From assembly GCF_000214825.1 (NCBI RefSeq), contig NC_015581.1:1426001-1490000 (forward strand): a stretch of 64,000 bases of DNA, written 5' to 3'. The notes under the pieces were generated by a model, which worked only from the letters and a program-made list of their open reading frames with translations, was not told the DNA's origin and searched no databases. This DNA is from Thiomicrospira cyclica ALM1 (GTDB taxonomy: Bacteria; Pseudomonadota; Gammaproteobacteria; Thiomicrospirales; Thiomicrospiraceae). This document shows, piece after piece, positions 18,869-28,373 of this stretch. Each line of letters starts with the position of its first letter. Position 1 is the first letter of the stretch. The position numbers and the translations under genes were made by a program.

Positions 18869-21244
18869 ATGCCCGTTTTTAAATGTCAACTTTTACGCCC
18901 AATTATCGCTAAGCTCAAGCTGAGTTTCGGTCACCCACGCTCTGCGAAGTTAGCGGCTCGTCGTCACTTTGCGCTATGGCTGTTTAGCAGCTGGGCTTTA
19001 CTGACAACGCCTGTGCAGGCCGAGGTTTGTTTGGTTGACTGGCTAGAGCCGCCGCGTAATTTGAGCTTTCCCGCTGACCAACAGCGTTTAGTGGGGCAAA
19101 ATCTAGAGCAAACAGATGCCAATACTTTTTGGCTAACCGGCCATGTAGAAATCCAACAGGATGGTTTATGGATTCATGCCGACCAAGCTATTTATCAGCG
19201 GGATCAACAAACGGCCTTAGTGTTTGGACAAGTCCGTCTACAACAATCAGATTTATTACTTCATGCACCCAGCCTGCGCTACTTTGCGAGCCCTCAACAA
19301 GCCTTTGCTGATGATATACGCTATCAATTTATTGAGACCCGCGCCCACGGTCATGCCGCTCATATTCACGCACTACCCGAACAAAACCAAAGCTACTTTC
19401 GCCAAGCCACCTACACCACCTGTGCTTTAGATAACCCTGATTGGACCTTGCGTGGCCGAGATTTAGAACTGAATCAAAACACCCGACGTCTGTATGTCAA
19501 ACACGCCCGACTGGATTTCTATGGGGTGCCGATTTTTTACAGCCCTTATCTTGATATTCCGCTCGATGAACGCGCTACTGGCTTGCTGTTTCCGTATATC
19601 GGTAGCGTTGATGCACCGCAAGGTGGCACACCACTAGGCGTTTTTGCCCAACCCTACTTCATCAACCTAGCCCCCAACCTAGACACCACACTGACACTCA
19701 TCGCGATTGAGCAACGCGGCGTCATGCTGGATAACGAATGGCGCTACCTGCAACCGCGCCATCGCGGTGAACTCAGCGTCAGTTTCCTCAATGACCAACT
19801 GGTGCAAGATCAGGGACTAAGCTTTATTGGTCGTGGCGGTAATCCGCAAACCATGGATGCTAGTGCCGATCGCTGGCGCTTGAGTTTTGCCGGTCAGCAG
19901 GCTTGGTCACGCTCAGTGCGCTCTAACTTGGTCTGGCACGAAGTATCCGACCCGGATTTTTACAATGATTTGCCGACTAACTTTACTGAAACCAGTGGCT
20001 TGCGCACCCGAGATACCCGCTTAGAACGCCGCGCCGAACTGCGATTTAATCAAGGCGCTTGGCGCGGTGAACTCAATTACCTCGGCTTTTTACCGCTGCG
20101 TAACGGTGAAAACAACTATCTCGAAAAAGCACCGGAACTGCGCCTCGGTTATAGCGAAAATTTTGGCCAACTGCGTTTCAGCCTAAACACCGAACGCACC
20201 GAATTTGTGCGCTACAACGGCTTTAACGACTTTCAACGTGAAAGCCAGGTTCGTGGTTTGATTAATCGTCAACAGATGGGTGAACGCTGGTTAGTACAAC
20301 CCCGCCTCGATTACCGCATCAGCGACACCTATGGCTTTATGAATGCCTTTCTGCAAGCCAACCAACGCCACTACCAAGTTATCAACCCCAATGCCCAAAC
20401 CGATGCGGCATCGGATAATCTAGTTTGGCAGGGTGCACTGCGTGGCGGTTTGATTTTTGAACGAGACCTCAACCTATTTAACCAGGCCTGGCAACAAACC
20501 CTCGAGCCCGAAGTGCAATATCTTTATGTGCCTTATGTAGATCAGAGTCGTTTGCCCGTTTATGACTCGGGCACCGCAAGTTTGGATTTTAGCAATCTGT
20601 TTCAGCTCAACCGCTTCAGTGGCATTGATCGTATTGGCGATACCGAACAAGTCAGTGTGGCAGTGAACACACGCTTTATCGACCCCGAAGGTGCGCCAAA
20701 ATTTGATGCGGGCATCGGCCAAATCTTCTATCTACGAGATCGCCAAGTCAATTTAAGGGGATCTGCCACTGCGACCGAACCGCGCTCGGATTACTTCCTG
20801 CGCCTGCGTAGCTTTTTTGCCCCATTTAGCGCGACCAGCACCAGCCAGTGGGATGATAACACCCTTGAGCTAAAACAAATTAACAACCGATTGGAGGCCT
20901 ATTGGCAACCGCGTTTAGCGCTGTTAGCCACTCATCAAGGCTTTAATTTAAATGATGAAAACCGACGCCGACAATCGCTGGGCTTAGGCACCGTCTACCA
21001 ACTCAGCCAAAACTGGCAATTTGCCGGTTATGCGCAGATGGATTTAGAAACCGATCGCACCTTACAACGTGCTGGTGGTCTGCGCTATGAAAGTTGCTGT
21101 TGGGCATCGGAATTGATTATCGAGCAAGCAGAGAAGCTTGATGGTCGTTATAATACAACGATTAAATACGTCATCGAATTTAAGGGCTTGAGTAATGTCG
21201 GCGATCGACTTGCTGATACCCTGCGCCGCGAACTGGATTTTTAA
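18869..21244 (+). CDS. lptD: LPS assembly outer-membrane protein LptD
   Basis: LptD is the beta-barrel that, plugged by LptE, inserts LPS into the outer leaflet. The 791-aa product has a long leader with a signal peptide ending at about VQA (residues 50-52), an OstA jellyroll domain (about 75-190), and a barrel domain to the C-terminal Phe. The conserved cysteines are in place: one right after the leader (AEVCLVDW), one in TTCALDNPDW, and the adjacent pair in YESCCWASE. These form the two disulfides needed for function. SurA, its chaperone, is encoded next. CAGGCCTG at 20483. Confidence 0.96.
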   Translation: MPVFKCQLLRPIIAKLKLSFGHPRSAKLAARRHFALWLFSSWALLTTPVQAEVCLVDWLEPPRNLSFPADQQRLVGQNLEQTDANTFWLTGHVEIQQDGLWIHADQAIYQRDQQTALVFGQVRLQQSDLLLHAPSLRYFASPQQAFADDIRYQFIETRAHGHAAHIHALPEQNQSYFRQATYTTCALDNPDWTLRGRDLELNQNTRRLYVKHARLDFYGVPIFYSPYLDIPLDERATGLLFPYIGSVDAPQGGTPLGVFAQPYFINLAPNLDTTLTLIAIEQRGVMLDNEWRYLQPRHRGELSVSFLNDQLVQDQGLSFIGRGGNPQTMDASADRWRLSFAGQQAWSRSVRSNLVWHEVSDPDFYNDLPTNFTETSGLRTRDTRLERRAELRFNQGAWRGELNYLGFLPLRNGENNYLEKAPELRLGYSENFGQLRFSLNTERTEFVRYNGFNDFQRESQVRGLINRQQMGERWLVQPRLDYRISDTYGFMNAFLQANQRHYQVINPNAQTDAASDNLVWQGALRGGLIFERDLNLFNQAWQQTLEPEVQYLYVPYVDQSRLPVYDSGTASLDFSNLFQLNRFSGIDRIGDTEQVSVAVNTRFIDPEGAPKFDAGIGQIFYLRDRQVNLRGSATATEPRSDYFLRLRSFFAPFSATSTSQWDDNTLELKQINNRLEAYWQPRLALLATHQGFNLNDENRRRQSLGLGTVYQLSQNWQFAGYAQMDLETDRTLQRAGGLRYESCCWASELIIEQAEKLDGRYNTTIKYVIEFKGLSNVGDRLADTLRRELDF

Positions 21245-21254
21245 AGGATAACTT

Positions 21255-22235
21255 ATGTTTACTCAAAAACGCGCCACTCCATTTTTGTTTACTGCCTTGG
21301 TAATGGCAGGCCTGCTGCTAATACTGAACGTGGTCAAGGCCAATACACCGCTTGATCGCATTGTAGCAGTGGTCAATAACGACATTGTCTTGCTGAGTGA
21401 ACTCGATGAACAAACCGACCTGTCATTGGCCGAACTGCGTGAACGCGGTATTAATCCACCGGCGCGAGAAGTTATGCAAGAACGAGTGTTAGACTCCATT
21501 ATCATGCAAAAACTGCAAGAAGAACGAGCGCGTGATCGAGGCTTACGAGTATCCGATGACGACATTAACCGCCAGCTTATTCAAATTGCCCAAGAGAACA
21601 ATCTGACTCTGGTGCAATTACGTGATGTGCTTAATCGCGAACAACCGGACGGCTTTAACAAAATTCGCCAACAAATTGCCAATCAAACCCTGATCCAGCG
21701 CTTACGAGAAATTGAAGTAATTAGTCAAATTGCGGTGACTGAAGAAGAAATTAACCAGTTTATCCAACGTCGCCAGTTAGATGTGTCCAACAATGAATAC
21801 CGCTTGGCACATATTTTAATCAGCCGTCCAGACTCGGCAACCCAAGCACAACGTACGGAACTACAAGTCCGCATCAATCGCATTTATCAGCAATTGCTAG
21901 ACGGCGCCTCCTTTGCTGAAATGGCTATTACCCACTCAGAAGGTCGCCAAGCCCTAAACGGCGGTGATTTGGGTTGGTTAGCTGACGATCAAATTCCCTC
22001 CTTCTTTGCGGAAACGGTTCGTAATTTACAACCAGGTGATATTTCACCCATCATTGAAAGCTCAAATGGTTTTCATATTGTTACGCTATTAGATACCCGT
22101 CGCACCCAAGGTCAACAAGGCCTGGCATTGCAGGAAGAAGCCATTCAAGCGATTCGGAATCGTAAAGGCAATGAAACCTTTGATTTGTGGATGCGCCGTT
22201 TACGTGATGATGCTGTCATCGACATTCGTTTGTGA
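21255..22235 (+). CDS. surA: Periplasmic chaperone SurA with a single parvulin domain
   Basis: SurA escorts outer-membrane proteins such as LptD across the periplasm. The 326-aa protein has a signal peptide ([20 protein letters not shown]), the SurA N-domain ([21 protein letters not shown]), one PPIase domain ([11 protein letters not shown] to [10 protein letters not shown]), and a C-terminal helix ([17 protein letters not shown]). The usual enterobacterial SurA of about 430 aa has two parvulin domains, so one has been lost or never gained. It begins 10 bp after lptD. CAGGCCTG at 21307 lies in the signal peptide. Confidence 0.93.
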   Translation: MFTQKRATPFLFTALVMAGLLLILNVVKANTPLDRIVAVVNNDIVLLSELDEQTDLSLAELRERGINPPAREVMQERVLDSIIMQKLQEERARDRGLRVSDDDINRQLIQIAQENNLTLVQLRDVLNREQPDGFNKIRQQIANQTLIQRLREIEVISQIAVTEEEINQFIQRRQLDVSNNEYRLAHILISRPDSATQAQRTELQVRINRIYQQLLDGASFAEMAITHSEGRQALNGGDLGWLADDQIPSFFAETVRNLQPGDISPIIESSNGFHIVTLLDTRRTQGQQGLALQEEAIQAIRNRKGNETFDLWMRRLRDDAVIDIRL

Positions 22236-22243
22236 GGTCGGTT

Positions 22244-23245
22244 ATGTCCTATCACCCCAGTCGTTTAGTCATTAGCTCTGGTGAACCCGCGGGGATTGGT
22301 CCCGATTTAATTTGTGAACTAGCACAGCTTCATTGGCCGGTGCCATTGGTTGTCATCGGTGATCGCCAATTATTGCAAGAGCGTGCCCAGCAAATCAATC
22401 TGCCATTGACCCTGCATGACTATCATACTGATGACGCGCAAGCACCGCTAGAGCCAGGCCATCTATACCTACTGCACGAACCCTTAGCGGCACCCTGTCA
22501 AGCAGGCCTGATGAATCCCGCCAATGCCCAGTATGTGCTCAATATGCTGACTCGCGCTACCCAAGGCTGTTTGAGTGGTGAATTTAGTGCGCTAATTACC
22601 GGCCCGGTGCATAAGGGGGTTATTAATGAGGCGGGGGTCGCTTTTAGTGGTCATACCGAAATGCTGGCAGAACTCAGCGATGTCGATCAGGTGGTGATGA
22701 TGCTGGCGACACCTGGCTTACGCGTGGCCTTGGCAACAACGCACCTGCCGTTGCGCGCCGTTGCCGATGCGATTACCCCAGAATTAGTCGGTCGCATTAT
22801 CGACATTACTTATCAATCGTTACAGACCCAATTTGGTTTACCCCAACCACGATTAATGGTGGCGGGACTTAACCCACACGCAGGTGAAGATGGTCATATG
22901 GGCCGCGAAGAAATTGATATTATCAATCCAATTATTGCGCAACGCCAAGCGCAGGGTTGGAATGTCACTGGCAGTTACCCAGCAGATACTCTGTTTACGC
23001 CCGCTAAATTGAATCAAGCCGATGCCTTTTTAGCCATGTATCACGACCAAGGCCTGCCGGTTTTAAAACATAAAGGCTTTGGTCAAGCGGTCAATATCAC
23101 CCTAGGCCTGCCGTTTGTGCGCACCTCGGTCGATCACGGTACCGCATTAGAACTGGCCGGCACAGGACAGGCCGATGCCGGCAGTTTCCGCTATGCGATT
23201 CAGGTGGCACTCGAAATGTTGGAGGCCCAGCATGAGCCGCGCTAA
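22244..23245 (+). CDS. pdxA: 4-hydroxythreonine-4-phosphate dehydrogenase
   Basis: PdxA oxidises 4-phosphohydroxy-threonine in pyridoxal-phosphate synthesis. The metal-site motifs [23 protein letters not shown] and [14 protein letters not shown] are complete. The start is taken at ATG 22244 ([22 protein letters not shown]) with GAGG 6 nt upstream rather than at GTG 22232, which would overlap surA. The 3' end overlaps ksgA by 14 bp. CAGGCCTG at 22503; AGGCCTGCC variants lie near 23050 and 23104. Confidence 0.95.
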   Translation: MSYHPSRLVISSGEPAGIGPDLICELAQLHWPVPLVVIGDRQLLQERAQQINLPLTLHDYHTDDAQAPLEPGHLYLLHEPLAAPCQAGLMNPANAQYVLNMLTRATQGCLSGEFSALITGPVHKGVINEAGVAFSGHTEMLAELSDVDQVVMMLATPGLRVALATTHLPLRAVADAITPELVGRIIDITYQSLQTQFGLPQPRLMVAGLNPHAGEDGHMGREEIDIINPIIAQRQAQGWNVTGSYPADTLFTPAKLNQADAFLAMYHDQGLPVLKHKGFGQAVNITLGLPFVRTSVDHGTALELAGTGQADAGSFRYAIQVALEMLEAQHEPR

Positions 23246-24080
23246 AACCCACGGCAAACCTAGTTACAGCGCCAGTGGCCATCAACATAAAAAACAATTT
23301 GGCCAAAACTTTCTTAACAATGACAGCATCATTCGTCAAATTGTGCATGCGATTCACCCACAAGCTGACCAACACTTAGTGGAAATCGGCCCCGGCGAAG
23401 CCGCGCTAACTACGCCACTTGTTCAGCAGGTTAAACGTTTGGATATTATTGAAATAGACCGCGACCTGCACCAACCTTTGCGTGATAAACTCGGACACTA
23501 TCCCGCATTTGCGTTACATCAAGCCGATGCTTTACGTTTTGACTATGCACAGCTGGCCACCGATGACAAACCGCTGCGCCTAGTTGGCAACTTACCTTAT
23601 AACATCTCTAGCCCACTGATTTTTCATCTGCTCAACTTTTTACCGCACATTGCCGATATGCATTTTATGTTGCAAAAAGAGGTGGTCGAGCGTTTAACCG
23701 CAACCCCTGGCAAGAAATCGTTTGGGCGTTTATCGGTGATGGTGCAATATTTTTGTCAAGCGGAACTATTATTCATTGTTGGCCCCGAAAACTTTGAACC
23801 ACCACCCAAAGTTGATTCGGCGATTGTGCGGCTAACCCCGCATCAGCCGTTGCCCTATCAGGCCGACAACTTTGAAGACTTTAGCGCGCTGGTCAAACAA
23901 TCCTTTGCGATGAAGCGCAAAACCCTGCGCAATAATCTCAAGGGTTGGCTCAATGACGACGACTTTAACACGTGTGGCATCGAACCCAGTTTACGTGCCG
24001 AGGCGCTGGGAGTTGCTGATTTTGTGACTTTGGCCAACCATTATTCGCACCACTACACCCAAAAACAAAAGGACACCTAG
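23232..24080 (+). CDS. ksgA: 16S rRNA (adenine1518-N6/adenine1519-N6)-dimethyltransferase
   Basis: KsgA dimethylates two adjacent adenines in helix 45 of 16S rRNA late in small-subunit assembly. The start is set at MSRAKTHGK (ATG 23232), preceded by GGAGG. The family motifs are [12 protein letters not shown], the SAM loop [12 protein letters not shown], the catalytic [13 protein letters not shown], and the C-terminal [17 protein letters not shown]. The product is about 282 aa, and the start lies inside pdxA, which suggests coupling. Confidence 0.96.
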   Translation: MSRAKTHGKPSYSASGHQHKKQFGQNFLNNDSIIRQIVHAIHPQADQHLVEIGPGEAALTTPLVQQVKRLDIIEIDRDLHQPLRDKLGHYPAFALHQADALRFDYAQLATDDKPLRLVGNLPYNISSPLIFHLLNFLPHIADMHFMLQKEVVERLTATPGKKSFGRLSVMVQYFCQAELLFIVGPENFEPPPKVDSAIVRLTPHQPLPYQADNFEDFSALVKQSFAMKRKTLRNNLKGWLNDDDFNTCGIEPSLRAEALGVADFVTLANHYSHHYTQKQKDT

Positions 24081-24084
24081 TAAG

Positions 24085-24936
24085 ATGGCGACCTATGTGA
24101 TTGGCGACCTTCAAGGCTGTTTAGACCCACTGATTGAACTACTTGCTAAGATTGAGTTTGATCCACAGCATGACCAGGCTTGGTTTGTCGGTGATTTGGT
24201 TAATCGCGGGCCGCAATCTTTGGAATGTTTACGTTATGTCAAAAACATGGGCGATGCCGCTAAAACCGTATTGGGCAATCACGACTTTCATCTACTGGCC
24301 AGCTACCTAGGTGTCGAAAAATACCGCGCGAAATCCGATACCCTCGACCCAATTTTACAAGCACCCGATGTCGATGAGCTCATTAATTGGCTGCGCCAAC
24401 AACCTTTAATAGTAAAACACGAATTACATCCCTGGGTGATGGTACATGCCGGCATTCCACCCCAGTGGAGCTGTAGTGAAGCGGCCGGTTATGCCCAAGA
24501 AGTACAAGACATCATGTGCTCACCGCGTTGGTCCGAATTCATTCGCGACCATCTGTTTGGCAGTAAAACCCGCAGTTGGTACCCAGAACTTAGTGGCTGG
24601 GCGCGCTACCGTTATATTGTGAATGCCTTTGCCCGCATGCGTTATTGTGATGCCAAAGGGCAGTTAGAATTTAAACTCAAAGCGCACCCACGCAAGGTGA
24701 CTCATACAGATTATCTGCCTTGGTTTGCCCATCCGCATCGTCGTAATAAAGATCAACAAATCTTTTTTGGGCATTGGTCAACCCTGGGGGCCATGGACGC
24801 CTATCAGGTCCATGCCACCGATACCGGCTGTCTCTGGGGGGGCGAATTGACCGCTTATTGTACCGACACCCAAACCCGCCACAGTGTCAGCTGTCCATGC
24901 TATGCCGACCCAAAACCGGCACCACAAGCCCATTAA
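24085..24936 (+). CDS. apaH: Symmetrical diadenosine tetraphosphatase ApaH
   Basis: ApaH splits Ap4A into two ADP and also removes Np4 caps from RNA. The 283-aa metallophosphatase has IGDLQGCLDPL, FVGDLVNRGPQSLE, VLGNHDFHLLA and the later MVHAGIPPQW and FGHWSTLG motifs. It follows ksgA by 4 bp; the apaG gene that normally sits between them in related genomes is absent here. Confidence 0.96.
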   Translation: MATYVIGDLQGCLDPLIELLAKIEFDPQHDQAWFVGDLVNRGPQSLECLRYVKNMGDAAKTVLGNHDFHLLASYLGVEKYRAKSDTLDPILQAPDVDELINWLRQQPLIVKHELHPWVMVHAGIPPQWSCSEAAGYAQEVQDIMCSPRWSEFIRDHLFGSKTRSWYPELSGWARYRYIVNAFARMRYCDAKGQLEFKLKAHPRKVTHTDYLPWFAHPHRRNKDQQIFFGHWSTLGAMDAYQVHATDTGCLWGGELTAYCTDTQTRHSVSCPCYADPKPAPQAH

Positions 24937-24955
24937 TTTAGTGGCACTGGAAACT

Positions 24956-24990
24956 AAAAAACCGCCCACAATAACATTAGGACGGTTTTC
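24956..24990. terminator. Probable bidirectional terminator between apaH and DUF4168 gene
   Basis: AAAACCG and CGGTTTT pair across a loop of about 17 nt, with an A run before and T-rich sequence after. It lies between two convergent genes. The stem is short, so confidence is moderate. Confidence 0.55.
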
Positions 24991-25016
24991 TAAACAATCT
25001 TCTACCAGTACGCAGC

Positions 25017-25397
25017 TTACTGCATCGCATCTACGCGTTGTTGTACCTTGGCTAAAAACTCTGGATTTTGTTGCAACAATCCAATCATCTCGCCATACTT
25101 TTCCACGCTCATGCCTTCTTTTTCAATCAACGCAACCGCTTCTTGTTCAAAACGAGCGTTGACCTCTTCCAGCAACTCTTCAGTAACTTCAGCTTCCGGA
25201 CGCTGCATCAATTCCATTTGATATTTTTGCTTCAAGTTTTCAACGTTCACAATCGACTGGGCAAACAAATCCACGTCAGCATCCGAAGGCATTGCAGAAG
25301 ATTCCGCGGCAACCGGTGCTGTGTGATTGTGTGCTATTACCGCTTGAGTGGTCATCATACCGCCAGAAAGAGCCAATGCGGCCATCCATAATTTCAT
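25017..25397 (-). CDS. Exported DUF4168-like protein
   Basis: This is a 126-aa secreted protein of unknown function. An N-terminal signal peptide (about residues 1-22, ending near QAVIA) is followed by a helical, acidic domain: VDLFAQSIVNVENLKQKYQMEL, VTEELLEEVNARFEQEAVALIEKEGMSVEKYGEMIGLLQQNPEFLAKVQQRVDAM. The pattern with the late YGEMIGLLQQNPEF block is that of DUF4168. AAGGATG precedes the ATG. It is a single-gene unit between apaH and bolA. Confidence 0.75.
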   Translation of the reverse strand: MKLWMAALALSGGMMTTQAVIAHNHTAPVAAESSAMPSDADVDLFAQSIVNVENLKQKYQMELMQRPEAEVTEELLEEVNARFEQEAVALIEKEGMSVEKYGEMIGLLQQNPEFLAKVQQRVDAMQ

Positions 25398-25448
25398 AAA
25401 TCATCCTTCTCGTTAATAAGGCAGGTTGTCACTTGTCACCCGCCTACA

Positions 25449-25473
25449 AAAAAATAGCTCCATATCGGAGCTT
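25449..25473 (-). terminator. Rho-independent terminator downstream of bolA
   Basis: On the minus strand AGCTCC-GATAT-GGAGCT is followed by a run of T (complement of the A run at 25448-25454). It lies 54-78 bp after the bolA stop. Confidence 0.7.
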
Positions 25474-25526
25474 TACAGTCATGTTTATTCAACCATGCCA
25501 ACTAGCGGATTGTCAAATAGCACCCC

Positions 25527-25826
25527 TTAGCCATGCGCACAAGGCGTAGAATTAGGCACCTGCGTTTGTCGCGCTTGCCACTCATCCGGTGTATAGGTGT
25601 GCAAAGCCAGCGCATGAAACTGGGTCATCAAATCGCCCAAGGCTTGATAGACCGTTTGATGGCGTTTCACCCGGCTTAAGCCGCTAAAAGCGTCACTCAC
25701 CAACACCAGTTTAAAATGCGATTCTGTCGCCGGGCCCGCATGCAAATGGCTGTCATTTTGCAAGGCCATGTCATAAATGGGTAAATTTTGTTTAATTTTC
25801 ATTTCAATCTGTTGCGCTATACTCAC
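25527..25826 (-). CDS. bolA: BolA family protein
   Basis: BolA proteins partner with monothiol glutaredoxins in Fe-S cluster handling and can affect cell shape. The 99-aa product has the class II KH-like BolA core: HAGPATESHFKLVLVSDAFSGLSRVKRHQTVYQAL with the H-x15-20-H arrangement used for cluster binding, then DLMTQFHALALHTYTPDEW. It is divergent from the ferredoxin gene across 95 bp. BolA versus IbaG cannot be decided by eye, but the length fits BolA. Confidence 0.9.
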   Translation of the reverse strand: MSIAQQIEMKIKQNLPIYDMALQNDSHLHAGPATESHFKLVLVSDAFSGLSRVKRHQTVYQALGDLMTQFHALALHTYTPDEWQARQTQVPNSTPCAHG

Positions 25827-25921
25827 AGGAATTCCTTATTTATCGCGGATGGGTTGGGCTCTCTAGGTCACATATTTTTGTTAGAATACGGTTTTATTTT
25901 TAAAACGCAAGAGGAGCCAGC

Positions 25922-26173
25922 ATGCCTACGATTACTGTCATCGGTCAAGGAACCGCCGAATTTAATGGCGAGTTTTCATTATTAGAAGCCCTTGATGAGC
26001 AAGGATTTGATATGCCCTACTCCTGTCGTGGTGGCAATTGCGGCGCTTGTGAAGTGAAATTAATCTCCGGTGACGTGGAATTAATTCAAGACCCGATTTA
26101 CGAACCCGAACCCGGCCATATTTTAACCTGCAGCGTTATTCCAGTCGGTGATGTTGAAATCGAATTGTTATAA
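25922..26173 (+). CDS. 2Fe-2S plant-type ferredoxin (YfaE-like)
   Basis: This is a short electron-transfer protein of 83 aa. Cluster ligands are C-x4-C-x2-C in YSCRGGNCGACEV (about residues 38-46) plus a fourth Cys in ILTCSVIP (about residue 74), the plant-type 2Fe-2S pattern. The size and the EFSLLEALDEQGFDMPYSC start resemble YfaE, which services class Ia ribonucleotide reductase, but no nrdAB lies nearby. GAGGAG is 5-6 nt upstream of the ATG. Confidence 0.88.
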   Translation: MPTITVIGQGTAEFNGEFSLLEALDEQGFDMPYSCRGGNCGACEVKLISGDVELIQDPIYEPEPGHILTCSVIPVGDVEIELL

Positions 26174-26252
26174 CAACCAAACGTCAAAAGGCTAAATAAC
26201 CGCAAGCTGGCCTGGTCATCTCACCCAATCCTAAATTATTAAAGGATTACGT

Positions 26253-27130
26253 ATGAACAGCCCTGCTGCCCCCACTCGCTTATTAGCGCTTGTCGCTATC
26301 TTTTGGCAATTCACCCTACTGGGCTGGCAGGCTTTTGGCGGGCCACCCGCTCACATCGCCCTATTTCAACGCACCTTTGTTAATCAGCAGGCCTGGTTAT
26401 CTGATCAACAATTTGGCCATTATTTACTCATCAGCCAAATCTTACCTGGCCCGGCCCGGCCAGCACACAACTGGTTTTTTTAATTGGCGTGCATCGGGGT
26501 AGTTTAGCCGGTGGTATTGCCGCTTTTATTGGCTTTACCTGGTCCACCGCCCTGCTGATGCTCAGCCTTGCTTATTACAACCTAAGTACACTGCCCACGC
26601 ACTGGCAACCGATTATTTTGAGTAGTTTACTGGTCTTTGCCCTCGCCCTCGTCACCCAAGCAACCTGGCAAATGGCGCAAAAGTTTTGTAACCACCCTAG
26701 TTTGTGGGCTCTGGCATTAGTCAGCACCGCCTGGTTAGTCTGGCAAAACAGCCTAGCAGGCCTGCTAATATGGCTAGTGCTGCTGATTATTGGCGCGCAA
26801 GTGCTACCTGGCTTAAGATCGTCCACATCAAAAGTCACATCAAACGTCGCTGCAACAGCAATGGGTGAATCAAGGCTGGATAAGTGCCGACGAGTTTTTG
26901 GCCGGCTATGCCTATGCGCAATTTATGCCAGGCCCGCTGTTTGGCTTTGCGAGTTATTTAGGGGCACTAACACACGGGCCGCTCGGCGCACTGGTGGCTA
27001 CCTTGATGATTTTTCTACCCGGCCTGTTACTCGCCTGGCTGAGTTTACGGCTGGGACAAGGGTTGTTTCAGCAGGCCTGGTGGCAACGCGCTCAGGCCTT
27101 TGCCGCTTTATTATTAGTCGGGGCCGCAAA
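26253..27130 (+). pseudogene. chrA: Broken chromate transporter gene (chrA remnant)
   Basis: ChrA is a CHR-family inner-membrane transporter that exports chromate. Three frames must be joined to read it: 26253-26483 (WQFTLLGWQAFGGPPAHIALF), 26489-about 26860 (HRGSLAGGIAAFIGFTWSTALLML), and about 26865 onward ([42 protein letters not shown]). The first break is a 5-bp tandem duplication in GGCCCGGCCCGGCC near 26455; removing five bases restores LPGPASTQLVFLIGVHRG. Between the second and third parts the usual start of the second CHR repeat (the FGGG segment) is missing. The remnant then runs into ugd sequence at about 27130. It contains three CAGGCCTG copies (26388, 26757, 27072). Confidence 0.85.
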
Positions 27131-27773
27131 ACCCACTCCGGCTATTCCACTACTCTTTACCGATGCCACCGAAGCCGAGGCGATTAAATTATTTTCTAAT
27201 ACCTATTTGGCACTGCGCGTTGCCTACTTCAATGAACTGGATAGCTATTGCGAAACTCATGACCTGAGCACCCGTCAAGTTATTGAGGGCGTTGGTCTAG
27301 ACCCCCAAATTGGCAAACACTACAACAATCCGAGTTTTGGTTATGGCGGTTATTGCCTGCCTAAAGACACCAAACAATTGCTCGCCAATTATAAAGATGT
27401 GCCGCAAAATCTCATTGCCGCAATTGTCGAGGCCAATACCACCCGTAAAGTCTTTATCGCTGAACAAATTTGTAAGCGTCAACCGCAAGTGGTGGGTATT
27501 TACCGACTGGTGATGAAGCAAGGTTCGGATAATTTTCGCGCCAGCTCTATTCAGGGTGTGATGAAACGGATTAAAGCGAAAGGTATCAACCTAGTGGTTT
27601 ACGAACCGGTCATGAGTGCGCAGCAACAGGATCGGTTTTTTAATTCACCCGTTATCCACTCTATTGAACAATTTAAAGCGACTTGTGATGTGATTGTCGC
27701 CAACCGATTGGTAGGTTCATCCACCAACGTAAAAGCTGTTAACTTTACGCCAGCAGGTAAATCAATAGTTTGA
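27131..27773 (+). pseudogene. ugd: 3' half of UDP-glucose 6-dehydrogenase gene, fused to chrA remnant
   Basis: Ugd oxidises UDP-glucose to UDP-glucuronate. From about 27130 the frame reads [35 protein letters not shown], then the catalytic cysteine motif [13 protein letters not shown] and the C-terminal domain to CDVIVANRL (about 27710). The whole N-terminal NAD-binding Rossmann domain (about 200 residues) is absent and replaced in frame by chrA sequence. The last 20 or so residues are also replaced, by sequence antisense to pstC, and the frame stops at 27773. It cannot be an active enzyme. Confidence 0.85.
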
Positions 27774-28123
27774 TCGAGCAACACATCCGCGTTTTCTGTT
27801 GAAAACCCCAAAATGCGTCCGGCATCGGTAATCCGAACGCCAACCTCTTTATAATCATCAATAGCATAATGCAATGTTTGACTTGATGTACCACCAGGGA
27901 CGTTCATTTCAGCTCTCTGTTTAATATCAGCCGACACAAACATGGGCAATACGACATAGATTAAAAAGAACATGATTAGGAATACGGCAAAAATAATCCC
28001 GATTCCCCCGGTACTAATGCCATACTTTGCGGTATGATCAATAATACGGCGACGAACTAAACGACGCTTTGATCGCTTGCCTGTTAACGCTTCATTAAGA
28101 TTATCTTTAACTAATTGACTCAT
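27599..28123 (-). pseudogene. pstC: 5' part of phosphate ABC permease gene, truncated into ugd
   Basis: PstC is a membrane subunit of the high-affinity phosphate transporter. The 174-codon frame begins like the long proteobacterial PstC: an Arg/Lys-rich cytoplasmic leader (RSKRRLVRRRIIDHTAKYG), a membrane segment (GGIGIIFAVFLIMFFLIYVVLPMF), and the start of the periplasmic insert. PstC-like sequence ends near DEPTN at about 27715; the remaining 38 codons are antisense to ugd. The permease domain and any pstA and pstB are gone. The name is inferred from the N-terminal pattern and is less certain than chrA or ugd. Confidence 0.65.
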
Positions 28124-28258
28124 TTTGAAAGGACTTCCGTCTTAGCAATGGATTTCTGCCAATAATAACGACCGAATATTACAGCTAGATGTCAATATCA
28201 GATGAGTCACGAGCCTAGTTTAAATCGCTCTTTTGGTCTGCGCTATTTTGAAACAACC

Positions 28259-28276
28259 TGCACCAAAAATGTAAAG
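28259..28276 (+). promoter_or_regulatory. Possible NtrC binding site upstream of glnA
   Basis: TGCACCA-AAAA-TGTAAAG keeps the left half of the NtrC consensus (TGCACCA) and little of the right half. It lies about 110 bp upstream of the sigma-54 promoter, a normal enhancer distance. Weak on its own. Confidence 0.3.
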
Positions 28277-28373
28277 CTAATGGCACGAAAAACCCAAAAA
28301 AAAGCCCAGCTAAAATTGATAATATTATTTTAAATCAAAAACTTATAATGATTTAATGCATAAACAAAAACTT

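Noticed and set aside
26865-27773. A 302-codon frame that could be called a novel protein
   Set aside because: It is an in-frame joint of chrA and ugd remnants with an antisense pstC tail, so it is described as pseudogenes.
26253-28123. Insertion sequence as the cause of the broken block
   Set aside because: No transposase frame, terminal inverted repeats or target duplications were seen at the joints.
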